Source of the DNA: Dryococelus australis
Lineage: Eukaryota > Arthropoda > Insecta > Phasmatodea > Phasmatidae
Length of the DNA: 64,000 bases
Reading direction: 5' to 3'
NCBI GenBank assembly: GCA_029891345.1
Contig: CM056994.1
Span: forward strand, 221,809,491 to 221,873,490
Of this stretch, positions 37,631 through 49,990 are shown piece after piece. The notes under the pieces are model-generated. The model saw nothing but the letters and a program-made list of their open reading frames with translations, searched no databases and was not told the DNA's origin. The stretch's first letter is position 1; the number at the start of each line of letters is the position of its first letter. The translations under genes were made by a program, and so were the position numbers.

Positions 37631-37873
37631 ATGAGTGTCACAACACCCAGAGTAGAGACACCGCCTTCGGATGACATCACACAAAGCGAATCAGTGGGGG
37701 CAACTGCGGGCTCTATCAGTCCACCAGAGAGCTGCCCACGAGACTTCGCCTCGACGCCAATGAAACCCACGATACGGGCTGACTTCACATTAGAGGACCA
37801 CATCAGGGGCACAGGGGAATGTTCATCAGGAGGAGCATCAAGTCCAGCAAGTGACAGCATGCCTTTCCCCTAG
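37631..37873 (+). CDS. 80-codon Ser/Thr/Pro/acid-rich open frame, unknown
   Basis: An ATG at 37,631 opens MSVTTPRVETPPSDD and the frame runs 80 codons to TAG at 37,871-37,873. Composition is rich in S, T, P, E and D, with no predicted domain. The block at 37,500-37,870 is clearly GC-richer than its flanks. It may be the disordered N-terminus of a retroelement gag or an isolated host exon. The opposite strand is also open over the same interval, which weakens the case. Confidence 0.2.
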   Translation: MSVTTPRVETPPSDDITQSESVGATAGSISPPESCPRDFASTPMKPTIRADFTLEDHIRGTGECSSGGASSPASDSMPFP

Positions 37874-39599
37874 CCAGGCTCAGTGCTCACTCTCTTCACT
37901 ATCTCCATCCATCCATCCATTACAAGAACACAATGGAATATCAATTCTTACAACTCTAAGGACTTTTACTTATTATAGAATAGCAGACTAAGTTATGACT
38001 TAATTACAATATGGTAACTCTGATAACCATGACGCAGCTAATCTCTCTCCTTTTTTTTTTTTTTTTTTTCTCCATACTATGTGCCATAGTTAACATTTTA
38101 AAGAATAATGGAAAGATTTAAATCAGGATATACAATGCAAAAGGAAATGTATATGCGACAGTTGGCTGCGCGTCGCGCACTCTCAACTGTCAATGTACAG
38201 TGATGTTTGTTTTACAAATAGTGTAATAAAGTGGGGTTTTTTAAAAGGTTGTGCACTTTTTAAGCATACAAATTATTGGACTACCTTTTTCTATGTCTTA
38301 AGATAAGTAAACAGTTGCCTTTAACATGCGTTACACAGAGAGGTTACCTGGACACGTATGCATGGGCTATGTGTACGTATTGACAGGAAAATTATTGCTT
38401 AAGTTATTTGGCTTACTAGGCTACATAATTAGTGACAATTGAGAAAAGTATTGGGAAAACACGTTACTCGACCTTAAGATTTTGCCATTCACAATTGGCA
38501 GAATAGGAAGTTAATGTCTTTAATGCGGTAGCCGTGGTATAAGCATTGATAGTCTGTCACGTGCACCGTATAAGTTTTGTGACTAGAATTCACTTTGAAG
38601 GAAAGTTTGGCCACTTTGATCTTTATAGAAGCACTTTGATCTTTATAGAAGCACTTTGAAGTTCAGTTTATGTGATGCACTGTCTTTGACATATGTTTTT
38701 TGCTGCTGTATGCCCTCCCTTTTTTTTTATATATATTTATTTATATGTTAGCTTTGTTTGGTGTTGAACTTAAGAGCGGAAGACACATTGGCAAGTAACT
38801 TGATAAAGAATCGTAGGTCCTTAGTACAAAATGACCTAGAGGATGCCATAGCAACTGAATTTCTGAGCCACAATACTTGAAATAAAAACTGACACTGATT
38901 GAATAGATAACCTAATAGCCATGTAGGCCTAAGTGCCAGGCACTAATCAAAGTGAATTATGCCTCTTATAAGGGCATTGAATTATTCAGTCAATATCATT
39001 CTTATAGTACACAAAACACTGCTCCAAAGGCAGGTAAATGTAGAATTCTTGTAAACCACTGTACTGTTTGTAACTAGTGTGTTCATACTTTAATATTATA
39101 CACTAAAGTAGAGCTGTGAGCTTGGTATACAACAATTACGCACAATTTACTGTAAAGATAAAATTGTCGAAGAGACAGGTCCGTGAACTTAAAAAATGCT
39201 TTAAAGCAAATAAGTTAATGTAAAACAGCTGTTAATGGAAGGGGCCTGTAGGCCCAAACAAAATATTGTGAACAATAACATTGATAGTAGTCTGTGAGAA
39301 GTAAACACAGTGAACTTAATCCTCAGTGGAGGAAGGGCACGAATTAAAAATATTGTATCCCAAACACTGCTCTGAGGTAGGAAGAACATGTCATCCTGAG
39401 GTTTATGATTTGTGCACAGAAACTTTATTACTGTGAGACTTATCTGAAACTTCATATAGCCTCAGCAACTGGAGGCAATAAATATCTGAAAATAAGTGTC
39501 CAGTGAAGTAGAAGCATGTAGTAGTAAAAACTGCCATGAGGCCTTCATTCACACCACCATCAATATATATAAACCAGAGACCCAAGGACTAGCTTGTAA
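37874..39599. other. AT-rich intergenic DNA
   Basis: Contains a TCCA microsatellite near 37,905-37,920, a T run at about 38,050-38,070, and a 23-base tandem duplication (ACTTTGATCTTTATAGAAGC twice) at about 38,611-38,656. No gene is seen. Confidence 0.5.
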
Positions 39600-40245
39600 T
39601 ATGGTAATTCAATTCGCTGGAACAAAATACAGACGGCAGCAGCCGGACTCGTGATCACACTTGAATATTCAAGCAGCACCCTAGGAAGCACTAGGGAAAG
39701 GAGTATTGACTGCCCTGTATTTTTGTTTGTGCAAGCAATGTGGATAAATTTGTCAATGATTTCAGGAGGGGAATTGCAATTGAATTCTGTACACCAGCAG
39801 GAGGCTGGTTTCGTAGAGCACGTCTGGCTCTGCGCTCACATAAACTCTTGCGTGCGTCCTGACGGTCGGATGTGAGATACTGACAGCTGTGAAGGAACAA
39901 AAACATCACCAAGGTCAGGGCGACCAAGTAGGCTGGGATATGCCCCCACCCTGCCAACTGGCATAGCGTAGGCGGCTCATTGCCCCGGCAATGGTTGCCT
40001 CTGGTGTGGCGAGGCCACACCTACAGGTAGTGCCGCCAACCTGGGTAGCCGGCATGAAGGAAGTCGCCGTAGGCGTATGAACAGCAAAAGCAGCGAAGTG
40101 GAGTGGCACCCCTGGAGTGCGGATGACAGCAACTGTCGAGAGACAGTTGAGGGCTTGTAGAGGAGAAGGCAGGAGCGACACTGCACTGAGGCTGTAGGTG
40201 GTTTTGAGTAGATGTGTTAGCAGTGCCTTGTTGCACTCCCCCTTA
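39600..40245 (-). repeat. Possible LTR of Gypsy element 1
   Basis: This GC-richer block lies just past the 3' side of Gypsy element 1. On the minus strand a purine run (AAGGGGGAG) at about 40,240-40,250 is followed by TGCAACAAGG, the arrangement of a polypurine tract next to an LTR start. No second copy was found at the other side, so the assignment rests on position and tract only. Confidence 0.3.
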
Positions 40246-43200
40246 CGAGCCGCCGGTAATTAAGTGGAATACGTACAGTTTATCAGCGTGTAGAGGAACG
40301 ATTAAAGTACATTTAACACATGTTCAAAGAAAGATGAGACACAGAACAAATAATAGAAATACATTCACAACGAGAGTAAGCAAGCTTGGTTTGTCCAACA
40401 GACACGGAGTCAAACTTAGGGACTCTGGCTTTATTAATTTGAATAGTAGATTCCCCCAAAATATCCGACATGATAAGGTCCGCGGTAGCGGTGGGTGAGA
40501 GCCTTGTGTCTACCATGGTTACGTATCCACACATAATCATTTATCTGTAATGTGTTTTTCCTGTGGGTTTTGTCAAAGGAAGCTTTTTGAAGGCTCTGAG
40601 CCTGGAATAAATTTTGTTTAGCCGCTTTGCGTAAGGCGAGAAATTTCCCACGCCCATTGTGACCCTGTTCAGAAAACTTGGTAGCAACAACTTGAGTGGG
40701 GAGAGCAGCTTCCACGCCATGGAGATAAAATTTTGTTAAACTACTAATTCTGGTATTCATGTTGAACTGAATAAAGGGGACATAAAGGTCCCAATTTACT
40801 GGATCAGCACTCGCACAAGCTGTAAGTGCTGCGATGGCGTAATTATTTCATTCCATTAAACCAGTACAACTGGGGTTGTAAACTGTGATTGTGAGCTTTT
40901 TGATACCTAGGGATTTAGGAAGATTACTTATAAGCCCATTTTGAAAACTGGTTCCTCTATCCGTGAGTATTTGCTGGGGGCAGCCAAATTGTAAGATCAC
41001 ACCTTTATAAAATTAGCACATGGCTGCATCTATAGCTTGAACAGGTTTGGCGATGACGTAACATGTTGTGTACTCTGTCATTTCCAAGATATATTTGTTA
41101 TGACGCGCCATAGGGAGTAAAGGACCTTAAGCATCCAGAGCCCTTGTGTGGAGAAAGGGTTGAGGAGTAAGTTGACATAAACATAAAATTTGTGAACAAG
41201 TGTCAATTTAGGTGGGCCCTGGGGTGTGTGCACTTTGAGGAATATTTCACAGTTTCTAGCTATTCCGTAACGCTGACTTAAGTGCCTGTAATGAGTGTCA
41301 GTCTGATCTGGGTATAATAGTGCTTGTTTAAGTTTTGAAACATTGAGTCATTATATTCGTCGATGAATGGGGAGCGAGAGAGGGGTGATGGGGCATAAAT
41401 AGAACTCGAGTCGTCTTGAATGTGAACGTATTCCTGCTTATGCATATGCACAGGGAAAAAATGTAAAATACTTGTGAAGCGGACTACAAGAATGTTACAA
41501 TTGAGGACAGGATCAATACAAGTTGATGTGACAGTGTAAGTGAATCGTTCTCTAATAATATGAAAGTTAACGGTACAAGGCAAAAACAATTTTCAAGTTT
41601 AAGGGTAGTGGGTAAATGTCTTCATCTTGAATTGCCGTAAGAAGTCTCTTTGTTAGCTCACAACGAATATGTGATAAAACAATGTTTAAATTCTTCAAAA
41701 TGCATCCTAAAATATTTAGCAACATTAGTAGCTATTTCTGCTGCCTTGTGTGTGTTTGAAAAATAGCCTCTGCCAAGGCTCCGAAAAGAGACTGACGTAA
41801 CCTCAAAGGAAGCTTTACATCGTTTTCCATGAATGGTTACTGACTTTGTAGGGCCCAGGGGTGCAATGGGCAACCTACTTAATGCATCCGGTAGAATATT
41901 CAGTGTTCCCTTAACGATGTGTTTGGAAATCGAATTTACTCAAGGTTATAGCCATTTCATAAATATGCACATTGTGATCTGCCGTAGTGCGTAAATACTT
42001 TAAACTAGCGTGACCAGTTTTAATGGTGAACTTACATCCGTATAAATGTTGATGAAAGTGGGAACGTAAGTATTTTATGGTGGATAGCTCTCTGTCGTGG
42101 ACCAGCATTCTTGAGAAAATTTCTTGGACACGAAAGCCACGATATTACATTTAGTTTTAGGATCTGTCTGGATGAGCACCCCTCCGACAGCAGAGGTACT
42201 GGTGTCACATGCAAGAATAATTTCATGGCCTTCATGAAATTTCTGTAAAAGTGATGTCTGAAGAATGGCTCGTTTTAAACTCCGGAAAAATTCTGTTCTG
42301 GGCCCCATTTAAAAGAAGTGGTGTATTTAGTGAGGTCGATCAGTGGCTGGACTATAGAGGCATAATTTAGAATATACCTTCATAGGTACGAGGTCATTCC
42401 AAGAAAAGAACGGACTTATTTTACAGTAGTAGGGGTCATTAGTTCAATAGCCGCAACCTTATTGGGGTCGGTGGACATACCTTGGGAAGTAATTTTATGG
42501 CTTAATACCTTAACAGTCTGTAGTGCAAATAAACATTTATTAGTGTTGACCTTCACATTGAAAAGACGTCTCTGAAGAACTTTGCGAATATTGGTGATAT
42601 GTTCTTTGAATGTGGAGCCTAAAATATAATTTATATATGCGATAGCGGCAGTCCACATGAGGAAACCTAAGAGTTTTTTTATGAACATTTCGAAGTATTG
42701 TGGACTGATACTTCGGCCCATTGGCATTCTGCAATTGTCACATAAGCCAACGCCATCAATTGTAAAGGCCAATTTATGGCGATCCTGGGGGTGGACAGGT
42801 ATGCTATAAAACCCAGAGAACAAATCTATGGTCGTAATGTAGGTGGAATGTTGGAGGGCGTTTAAGATGTCCTCAGTGCAGGGAAGGGGGTATTGGACTC
42901 TAGTTAGGTGTTACGTTTGCGAATGTCCGTTAAGAACTGAAGACCACCACTGTTCTTTGAAATTACTACACAAGGGGCAGAGTTTGGAGAGTCAAGCTCA
43001 CGGATAATTCTGGCATTAACCATGTCTGATTTGTACCAAAAGTTCATCCCTTTGGGGCTAATGCGGGAGGGACAGGTGGCAACAGGCTTGTCAGTATGTA
43101 ATTCTAATTTAATATAAAATTATTGGCATCCGTGATCTCAAGAATGTACGTAGCAAAATTGTCACTTCTGCAATGATATCTTGAATGGATTGTTTCTGAG

Positions 43201-43600
43201 GGGGCATAAGGGTTTCATTTGTTAGGGGCAAGAGGGGGTTGCTGTTCAAAAGCTTCAAGAGTATTACACAAGTGCTTTAGTGACGGATAATCTGTTACTT
43301 CTGAGTAATTAGATATAAGTGGGATTTCAGTTAGCCTATTCTCGTCGTATTTCAGTACTGGAATAATGTCATATTTCCTAGTAAAATCGACACCTAAAAT
43401 TAGTTCTTGTTGAAGATTATCGACTAAGAAATTCTGGGGATAAGTATTGCCCTGAATGTGTAACTTGATGGTGTCGAATTGCGGCGGCGATAAGACATGG
43501 CTGTAACTAGTGTAATGGGCTCTTTCAAGGGAGAAAGGGGTTGAGTAGATAAAACGGTACTGGCAACATATCTATAGTCCATTCCTGGAAGCAACTTTCT
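40246..43600 (-). mobile_element. Ty3/Gypsy retroelement 1, broken
   Basis: Minus-strand pol parts are in Gypsy order. They are protease-like sequence with ELILGVDFTRKYD near 43,380-43,430, reverse transcriptase (about 42,416-42,900, GFYSIPVHPQDRHKLAFT), RNase H (about 42,075-42,308, LACDTSTSAVGGVLIQ), integrase core (about 40,800-41,250) and the integrase tail (about 40,434-40,760, DYVWIRN). These enzymes copy and insert the element. Gag is not recognised. It is broken at many points, roughly ten or more, and looks old. Confidence 0.9.
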
Positions 43601-44111
43601 CAAAGTCCTGCTAAATATCTACTTGCAGGCCTGTTTCGTATCCTTCCACCAAATGAAAACAAATATTGCCATGTGACTTGGCCATGTAGCATCTGTCAAA
43701 ATCAATGTTTACATGCCATTGTGTGTGTACATGTGTTCGTATACTTTTGCTACATCTAAACTTAAACATTGAAATGTGACTTCTACTTTTATACCTGTCA
43801 ATACAATACTCATCGAAGTCTCATGGTTAGCGGGGGGGGGGGGGGGGGCAAGGCATCCTATGATGCTACAGTGTGTTTCCTTCAATATATTGGCAGTAAG
43901 GAGATCACCAGAACCCGAAATGAAGTTTAATGTGAGAAATGCCTAACTGCTATATAAATGTGTTAAAATTTATTTATTTTTTTTCGATCCCAGATTTTAT
44001 AATATTGCACAATTTATTTAAATCACTTTTCCTTGTTAATGAAAATAAATTTCCTCAATTTTAAAACTTTCCTTCATTTTATTCAGTCCCTTTCAGTACA
44101 AACCACAGATG

Positions 44112-44142
<31 letters not shown>
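43601..44142. other. Intergenic with long homopolymers
   Basis: Contains a 17-base G run at 43,832-43,848 and a T run of about 25 bases near 44,118-44,143. No gene is seen. Confidence 0.6.
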
Positions 44143-44151
<9 letters not shown>

Positions 44152-44286
44152 TGTGTCTTTGCTCAACCTGTCCACGCGGACATTGCAAAATTTGCACATC
44201 ATTATCTTGTCCTCTGCATTAAAAACGTAAAACCCTTCTCCCTTAAACTCCCTCTCGCAGTTCATAATTGACACAACCTTGGGCAT
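44143..44286 (-). pseudogene. CGGBP1-like/hAT zinc-finger fragment
   Basis: An ATG at 44,286 opens MPKVVSIMNCEREF, then GFYVFNAEDKIMMCKFCNV and RVDRLSKDTC. This matches the single BED-like finger of CGG-repeat-binding protein 1 and its hAT-element ancestors (K-x-x-C-x-x-C followed by an R-K/D-T motif). Such proteins bind DNA. The frame then runs into the T tract (A tract on this strand) before the expected C-terminal His residues, so the finger is incomplete. Insertion of poly(A) or slippage at this point is the likely cause. Confidence 0.6.
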
Positions 44287-44965
44287 TTTCAAAACTGTGA
44301 GTAATAAACAACGTTTAAAATTAGAATCACTCCATTATTGAGAAACCATAAATTACCAAATTAAACACTGTAATTTGTTGCCACATGGCACATTACCAAA
44401 CAATACAATCATGGCCCTGTATTTTCCGTGCAGCCAGAAGTATCTGAACGAAAATGCGAGTTAAGATTTTGGAAATATCGCCACCATCAGTATTCGTACA
44501 TTCAATTGTCAAATTTACTGCCCTCTTTTGAGTTTAATAACTGCGAAACTTCGTGTTTTGAAGAAAATTCGCAGGAAACTTGTAATTACACCAAATTTCG
44601 CGAATTTAGCTAGTCACCATTTTCAGGGGTCCGTACGTATACTTAATTTTATGTGCATAATAACATGTAGAAATAAAGGGATAAACAAAATGCAGGCGCA
44701 CAGTTATTTATCTTTCATAGCTACATATTTTTTGTACATAATTATTAGACGCGCTGTTTTAACTTTTTTTTTTTTTTTAAGCAAGGGTTTGCTTAGTTTT
44801 TGTTTACAAACACTAGCTATTTTTAGGACCTCACTTTTACTGTAAATAAAATGAGCTGATTTCATTTAATTTTCACCATTTTGTCAAATGTTTTCATTTC
44901 TTCAAATAAATTTTACAGCAAAAATATGCATGCATTATTATTAGTAAAGGTGTGGTTGTGGGGTT

Positions 44966-44999
<34 letters not shown>

Positions 45000-45671
45000 C
45001 GTGCGATAAATCTTGTACTTTACTGAGACATTTAAAACTGCCCAAGAAGACACGCTAGCATTTGACAGGGTGTCCAGCAACTGGAAAAAGTCAAGGAAAA
45101 TTGTGAAAGTTCTGGAAATTGCTAAAATCACATAAATACCTGCCAATCATTAGTGTTCTTTTCAAAGTTTTACCGAAAGGGTGTTTATTCTTGCTGTCTT
45201 ACAAAAACAACTCGTATTTAATGGTTTTACATTTTCTAATTAACAGTCGCGACTCGTGTCACGTTTCATGTGAAGTGGGTGTAAATACCATAATATGGTA
45301 TATAATTTATACATACGTATCGCAAGCATGCCGTACTGTAGGTTTCAGTACCTCATGCAATGTTGTGAAAGAGGCAGGTGATACCGTAGTTTCTAAACTA
45401 GCGTGCTGATTTTATGGCTGTTGTACCTAACTTTTTGCTACAGTACCATATGTTTGGGTTTCAGAGCGTGCCCAAAGGTTATGGAAGTTTCCAACCGCCA
45501 TTGCCAAACAGGTTGTGTGTGTGGGTTCCCCCCCCCCCCCCCCCCTTCCCGTAATGCTTAGGATCGCCGAAATATTTGTGGATGTTGGTAAGATAATCTT
45601 AGAAAGTTATAAATAATACATCATATATACACACACACATATACATTGCCACTTTTGTATTTAAAAAACTG
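44287..45671. other. Intergenic with long T and C tracts
   Basis: Includes a T run of about 30 bases near 44,969-44,999, a CAGGGTGTC-type repeat scrap at 45,068-45,125, and an 18-base C run at 45,528-45,545. Lysine-rich frames across the T run are artefacts. No gene is recognised. Confidence 0.6.
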
Positions 45672-45741
45672 ATAAACAAGTCCCTAGGTTGTATACATAT
45701 TGCAGTATTGCGATATGTATACAACCTAGGGACTTGTTTAT
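45672..45741. repeat. Perfect hairpin, 29-base arms
   Basis: 45,672-45,700 and 45,713-45,741 are exact reverse complements around a 12-base loop. The arm begins ATAAACAAGTCCCTAGGTTG. It is a foldback element or a recent inverted duplication just beyond Gypsy element 2. Confidence 0.97.
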
Positions 45742-46280
45742 TATAAAATTGTTTTGCGGATTTTTTAATAGAAAAGTGGAACTTATAGTGAATAATAATT
45801 TTGTAAGTGTAGCTATTGGTTGTAGTAAAATGTCTAAATTCAAAAAACTGCATTCAATCCTGTTTTGCAGTCGCCGTGGTGCTCCAGTGCTCATACACGT
45901 GCAGGTGGCCGATGTAGACGTGCTGATCGATGGACCTCGCATAAGTCGCACGATCCTCCGTCGTCGCTGCCACTGCTGCTGTCCTTGTCTGCAACACCAT
46001 GTTGCTGCAGGTAGCTAAGCGAGCTAGCGATACTGGGCTGTTGGAGTAACCCTCGAGAGATTCCCCAGCTGGTGTTGGCACCGTTGCAATTTCTGTTGTG
46101 CTGTCCTCATCGATCGGCATCCCATTGACTGGCGTCAAGTCGTCTCCTGAGGGACCTTTTCCCAGAGGTGTCACCGTTAGTTGCAGTTCCGGATCTCTTC
46201 GGGTTGCGCTGGTAGCCTCTGCACCATAGATCTCCGTGGAGTCGGCCGTTGTATGTGCATTGACTGCTGCCAATGCGCAG

Positions 46281-46310
46281 GTCAACATCGTGCCTTGGCA
46301 CGATGTTGAC
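46281..46310. repeat. Perfect 30-base palindrome
   Basis: 14-base arms (GTCAACATCGTGCC and its complement) flank two central bases. It sits in the 3' tail region of Gypsy element 2. Confidence 0.95.
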
Positions 46311-47048
46311 AGTACCTGTACTGTCCCACCTTCCAGGTCTTGTGCGCCTCCTCTGTGCTGTGTGCATCTCCCATCTTGCTTGCTGTGCGCTGTTTCCACG
46401 CGGATGTTGAGGTGGAGTCGGCCCTTGATTCAATGTACCCTCCCTCATCTGGTGGGGGACCTCCTGCGAAATGTGTCGTCGTGGGTTTTGTTGTTATCGG
46501 CCTCGTTGCCGTGGACAATTCCGGGTGACAGGCGTATGGCGTCTTGGTGATACTTGTCCGTCCTTCCCACACGGACCAGGTAGGTGGTTGGGCCTAGCCT
46601 TTTGATAACCCGGTGCGGGGCTGTCCATTGCGCAGTGAGCCCAGCGAAGAAGTTTTGGCGGGTTGCGGACTGCGGATGTGCTTTCACGTACAAGCATGGG
46701 TGGAGTCCGGTTGCTCATCGGGACACACCCAGCCGCGTACATTTTCTGCTTCTCTGTTTCCTCCTCTTTCGTCTTGCCATGCTGTCCTCCATACTTTCGA
46801 TAGTGCTGTTGCTTGTGCAGTTCCTTTCGCCTGGAAGCTTGATGTTTTGGCCCAACAGGATGTTCGCAGGTGACAGGCCTGTTGCGGCGTTCATATGCCG
46901 GCGGAGGGTGAAGAGGGCAGCGGGCAGGTGGTCTGCCCAGCTGGTGTGTACCTCACCCACATGGAGCTGCAGTTGTACCTTCAAGTCCTAGTTGCGGCAC
47001 TCCGTGGGATTGGCTCTGGGGTGGTACAACACTGTATTCAAGTGTTTG

Positions 47049-47067
47049 CCCCCCCCCCCCCCCCCCC
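47049..47067. repeat. 19-base C homopolymer
   Basis: An uninterrupted C run inside the integrase region of Gypsy element 2. It is one of six G/C runs of 11-23 bases in the window (20,668; 23,111; 24,530; 43,832; 45,528; 47,049). Confidence 0.95.
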
Positions 47068-48400
47068 TTCGGCTGGTGGAACTTTCCGGCCCACATTCTG
47101 CTGATGAACTGTGTTCTGTTTTCCATTAGTACTTGTACGATGTTGGTAACTCTTGCACTGCTTATTGCATAAGCCTCCACGCACTGCGTGAAGTTGTCGG
47201 TGACGACCAGGATAAACTTTTTCCCATTGGTGGCACAGGGGTACAGTCCCATTAGGTCCAGGCTTATGGTCTCGAATGCTCATTTCGGTAGGTGGGGCTG
47301 TTGCTGCTGTACCCCATCTGTCCTGCGTGATTTTAATGTTTGGCACATAACACATTTTTGCACGTATTTTCGTACATCGCGCGAGAGTCCCTGCCAGAAG
47401 AAATGCCGTCTGACGTTTCGGATCGTCTGCTATGCACCTGGGTGCCCTGCTACATTACTTGCATGTGCGTGTTCCAATACTTTCACCCAACATGTTTCTG
47501 GTACAAACAGGCGCCTTTTCGTATTAACTCCAAAAGGGACACTGTTCCACTCATAGTGCTCCCAGGGTATAACAAATGCAGTATATTCTTTGCTTTTTTC
47601 GCTTAACACAGATGGTTAAAAGCGGTATTCAGGTCGATAACTGAAAAAATTTGATCTTTCCCAAAAAACTGTAACCCGTTACTGACGTTAGGCATAGGGA
47701 ACGTGTCGACATACACCTCGTTTAATTTACAGTAATCCACCACTTATCTATATTGGCCAGGTTTCTTTGTTTTTACTAAGAACGCCGGAAAAGCGTATGG
47801 CGACATGGAGGGCTTAATGTTTTGCTCTGTTGATCAGTTATAATATTTCTAAAATGGTTCAATTTTGGCGGTGAACACTGGTACGGTTTTTGACTTATTG
47901 GGGTCTCATCCGTCACTCGTGTATTACATGGGATCCGTGTACAACACCCAACCTTTTTAGTTGACACTCAGGCGTGGGGCATCCCTGATGACTGTTCATG
48001 ACAAGCCACACTTGAGCAAGCCACTTGACGCTGGTTGATTTGCAGCACCTGGGGAATGATCATAGTGACAGCTGTTATGGGTTATGTCCGGACGGACGCC
48101 AATGCCTTCCTCAGTGTAAAGCATAAAGTAATACATTAGGTCGTGATCCGATCGCCTAAATGCAGCCTTCAGAGGTGCAGGTGTCTCTGTAGATGTTGTA
48201 ATTAATGGCGAACTATATCCATCCTTGGCCTGGTCTAGAAGAGGCTATCTAAGCAGCTACCTCTGAATGTTTATACTAGTCGTCGAGAGATTGTTCCGGC
48301 CATCCCATGCTGTTACCACACATATTTCAGTTAAGAGATCGTTAGGCGATCTGAGTAAATAAATTGGATGCCAAACTTCAAACATACTCGATTTATTACC

Positions 48401-49199
48401 TCACTCCCTCGTTTAAGGCACTTATAAAGAAACGCTACTCCTATTAATTCGGAGCGCACCTAAACTATTAAAATGGCACAAAGCCGACAATGGTTAAAGG
48501 AAATTACGTCCCAGATTTATAAAAGACATACTGGGTTTCTGTGCGGCACTCTGCCCAGATAATAAAATAAATAATTGTTGCATACTAAAATTTACTATTG
48601 GTACACTACATGATTAAGCACAAAGTTGATGAAGGTCCGGGGAGGAAGCGATGACATGTGTCCATACAGCACCGAGGTTACCACGCTACACTCTTGGCGT
48701 CGTGCGGGGCCGCCTTCTCATTGTTAGCTCGTCCCGTGCAACTATGAAAAAATATTTGTATATTTTATTTTTCTTATATGAGTTTAAATGAATGATGCAT
48801 TAAATGATCTTAACTGACAAAATAAACACAAGAACACTTTCACTTCAACCTTAAAAGCTCTGTAATGGAAATAAATATCCGTTAAGCTGCTAAGTGGCGG
48901 ATTAATGGTAATGTTATGTCCTTACCACATTATAACACATAGTTTCTGTATTTGCTCATGGGCAAAATAAATTGTCCCGTTTAAAGTTTATTATCTCACA
49001 TCACCAATTGGTAACTGTTCCGTATTGTGTATTGTAATGGGAAAACCATACAAACATTCAGTGTGTACTATAAAGTATTCATCCCAATTGTTTACTTTGA
49101 AGTCTAGTGCCATATAATGTATCCCACCAAGTTCCATTGTGTATCGAATTCCGGAAGCCATTGTTCCATATCGTGTATCCAAGCATTTTTTTCTGCAAA
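48401..49199. other. Intergenic, no gene seen
   Basis: AT-rich apart from a GC-richer patch at 48,640-48,740, which could be an LTR scrap of the neighbouring Gypsy element. No coding content is recognised. Confidence 0.45.
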
Positions 49200-49950
49200 T
49201 TTTCTCTCGCGAATCGCAAGATGGTGTGCGTGGGATGTCAAATCACAATGTTGAATGCCAGGCAAGTTATTCATTCCTCGCCAGACATAAACACGTGTCT
49301 AATCGAGTACAGCATTCTCAAATCGACGATATGGTGCGAAAGATGCGGGGAAGGTGAAGCGAAATTGGTGGAAGAACAGGGGCTTGTTTTACTGGTGCCG
49401 ACTGCGAATGGAGGATGATACTAAATGCAACTTTAAAGTGTCGGCGAGACAGGGCAGTTTCGTGGGAGATTCAAACTTGTCTCTGGGCAAGATAGTCGAC
49501 CTTGACCAAAAATCATTCGCAATTGGATCGCTCCGGGCACGGCGATAATTTCAGACTGCTGGTGTGGTTACAGCAACTTGGACATTCATGGCTACCGTCA
49601 CATGCAGGTGAATCACAGGAGGGAATTTGTGTGCAGCAAAAAGTGCGGAATGGTAAACACTCAAAACATGCTAAAGATGAAGAGGGGCGAGACGTTAAGG
49701 GTGCACACTCAAAACATCGAGCGAAGCTGGTATTCTGTGCGATACAGCATTTCCTGCTTTCTCCGATTAAAGAAATCTTGGGTCGGCTCCTTGTCTGAGT
49801 ACATCTGGAAAATGAATCATCTGTACGGAAAACGACGGGACGCTTTGCTGATTCACGCCGCCAAATGCACCATCGTAATCGGTGCAAGGGAGATGGCAGC
49901 GAAGGCTATCCCAATTTTGACAGGTATCTGTTTATTACGGTCGTTTTAAT
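49200..49950 (+). pseudogene. Merlin (ISXO2-like) transposase, decayed
   Basis: This was a cut-and-paste transposase of the Merlin/IS1016 group. The N-terminal part shows CERC (49,335-49,346) and, one frame over, GLFYWCRLRMED followed by SARQGSFVGDSNLSLGKIVD (to about 49,501). This matches the family's zinc ribbon, W-x-C-R and R-x-G-S-(W/F)-F...S-x-L-S-L pattern. The C-terminal part shows VNHRREFV (49,608-49,631) and VHTQNIERSW (49,701-49,730), then a W-K and L-rich tail. At least one frameshift separates the two N-terminal blocks, and the central DDE/DDD catalytic stretch is missing. Terminal repeats were not identified. Confidence 0.8.
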
Positions 49951-49990
49951 TTGCAGGCACAAGCGAAATTGAGTTGCTGTTGTAGCAGTA

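Larger units (their letters stand above)
45850..48400 (-). mobile_element. Ty3/Gypsy retroelement 2, broken
   Basis: On the minus strand, a spacer before reverse transcriptase (about 47,850-48,350) precedes RT sequence with AFPAFLVKTKKPGQYR and FSVIDLNTAFN (about 47,640-47,830). Integrase then shows a zinc-binding segment with YVQKCVMCQTLK (about 47,340-47,400), a core with FILVVTDNFTQCVEAY (near 47,190-47,230) and a tail with APHRVIKRLGPTTYLV (near 46,580-46,640). A Thr/Ala-rich tail follows to about 45,850. It is broken at several points and differs in sequence from Gypsy element 1. LTRs were not identified. Confidence 0.9.

Noticed and set aside
44913-45146. Lysine-rich nuclear protein
   Set aside because: The lysines come from the long T run read on the minus strand; there are no flanking coding signals.
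45689-46018. 109-codon plus-strand protein
   Set aside because: Begins inside the 29-base-arm hairpin and then overlaps the tail of the minus-strand Gypsy element.
49513-49887. Cysteine-rich 124-codon protein on the minus strand
   Set aside because: It lies opposite the Merlin C-terminal coding region, whose family motifs are clear on the plus strand.
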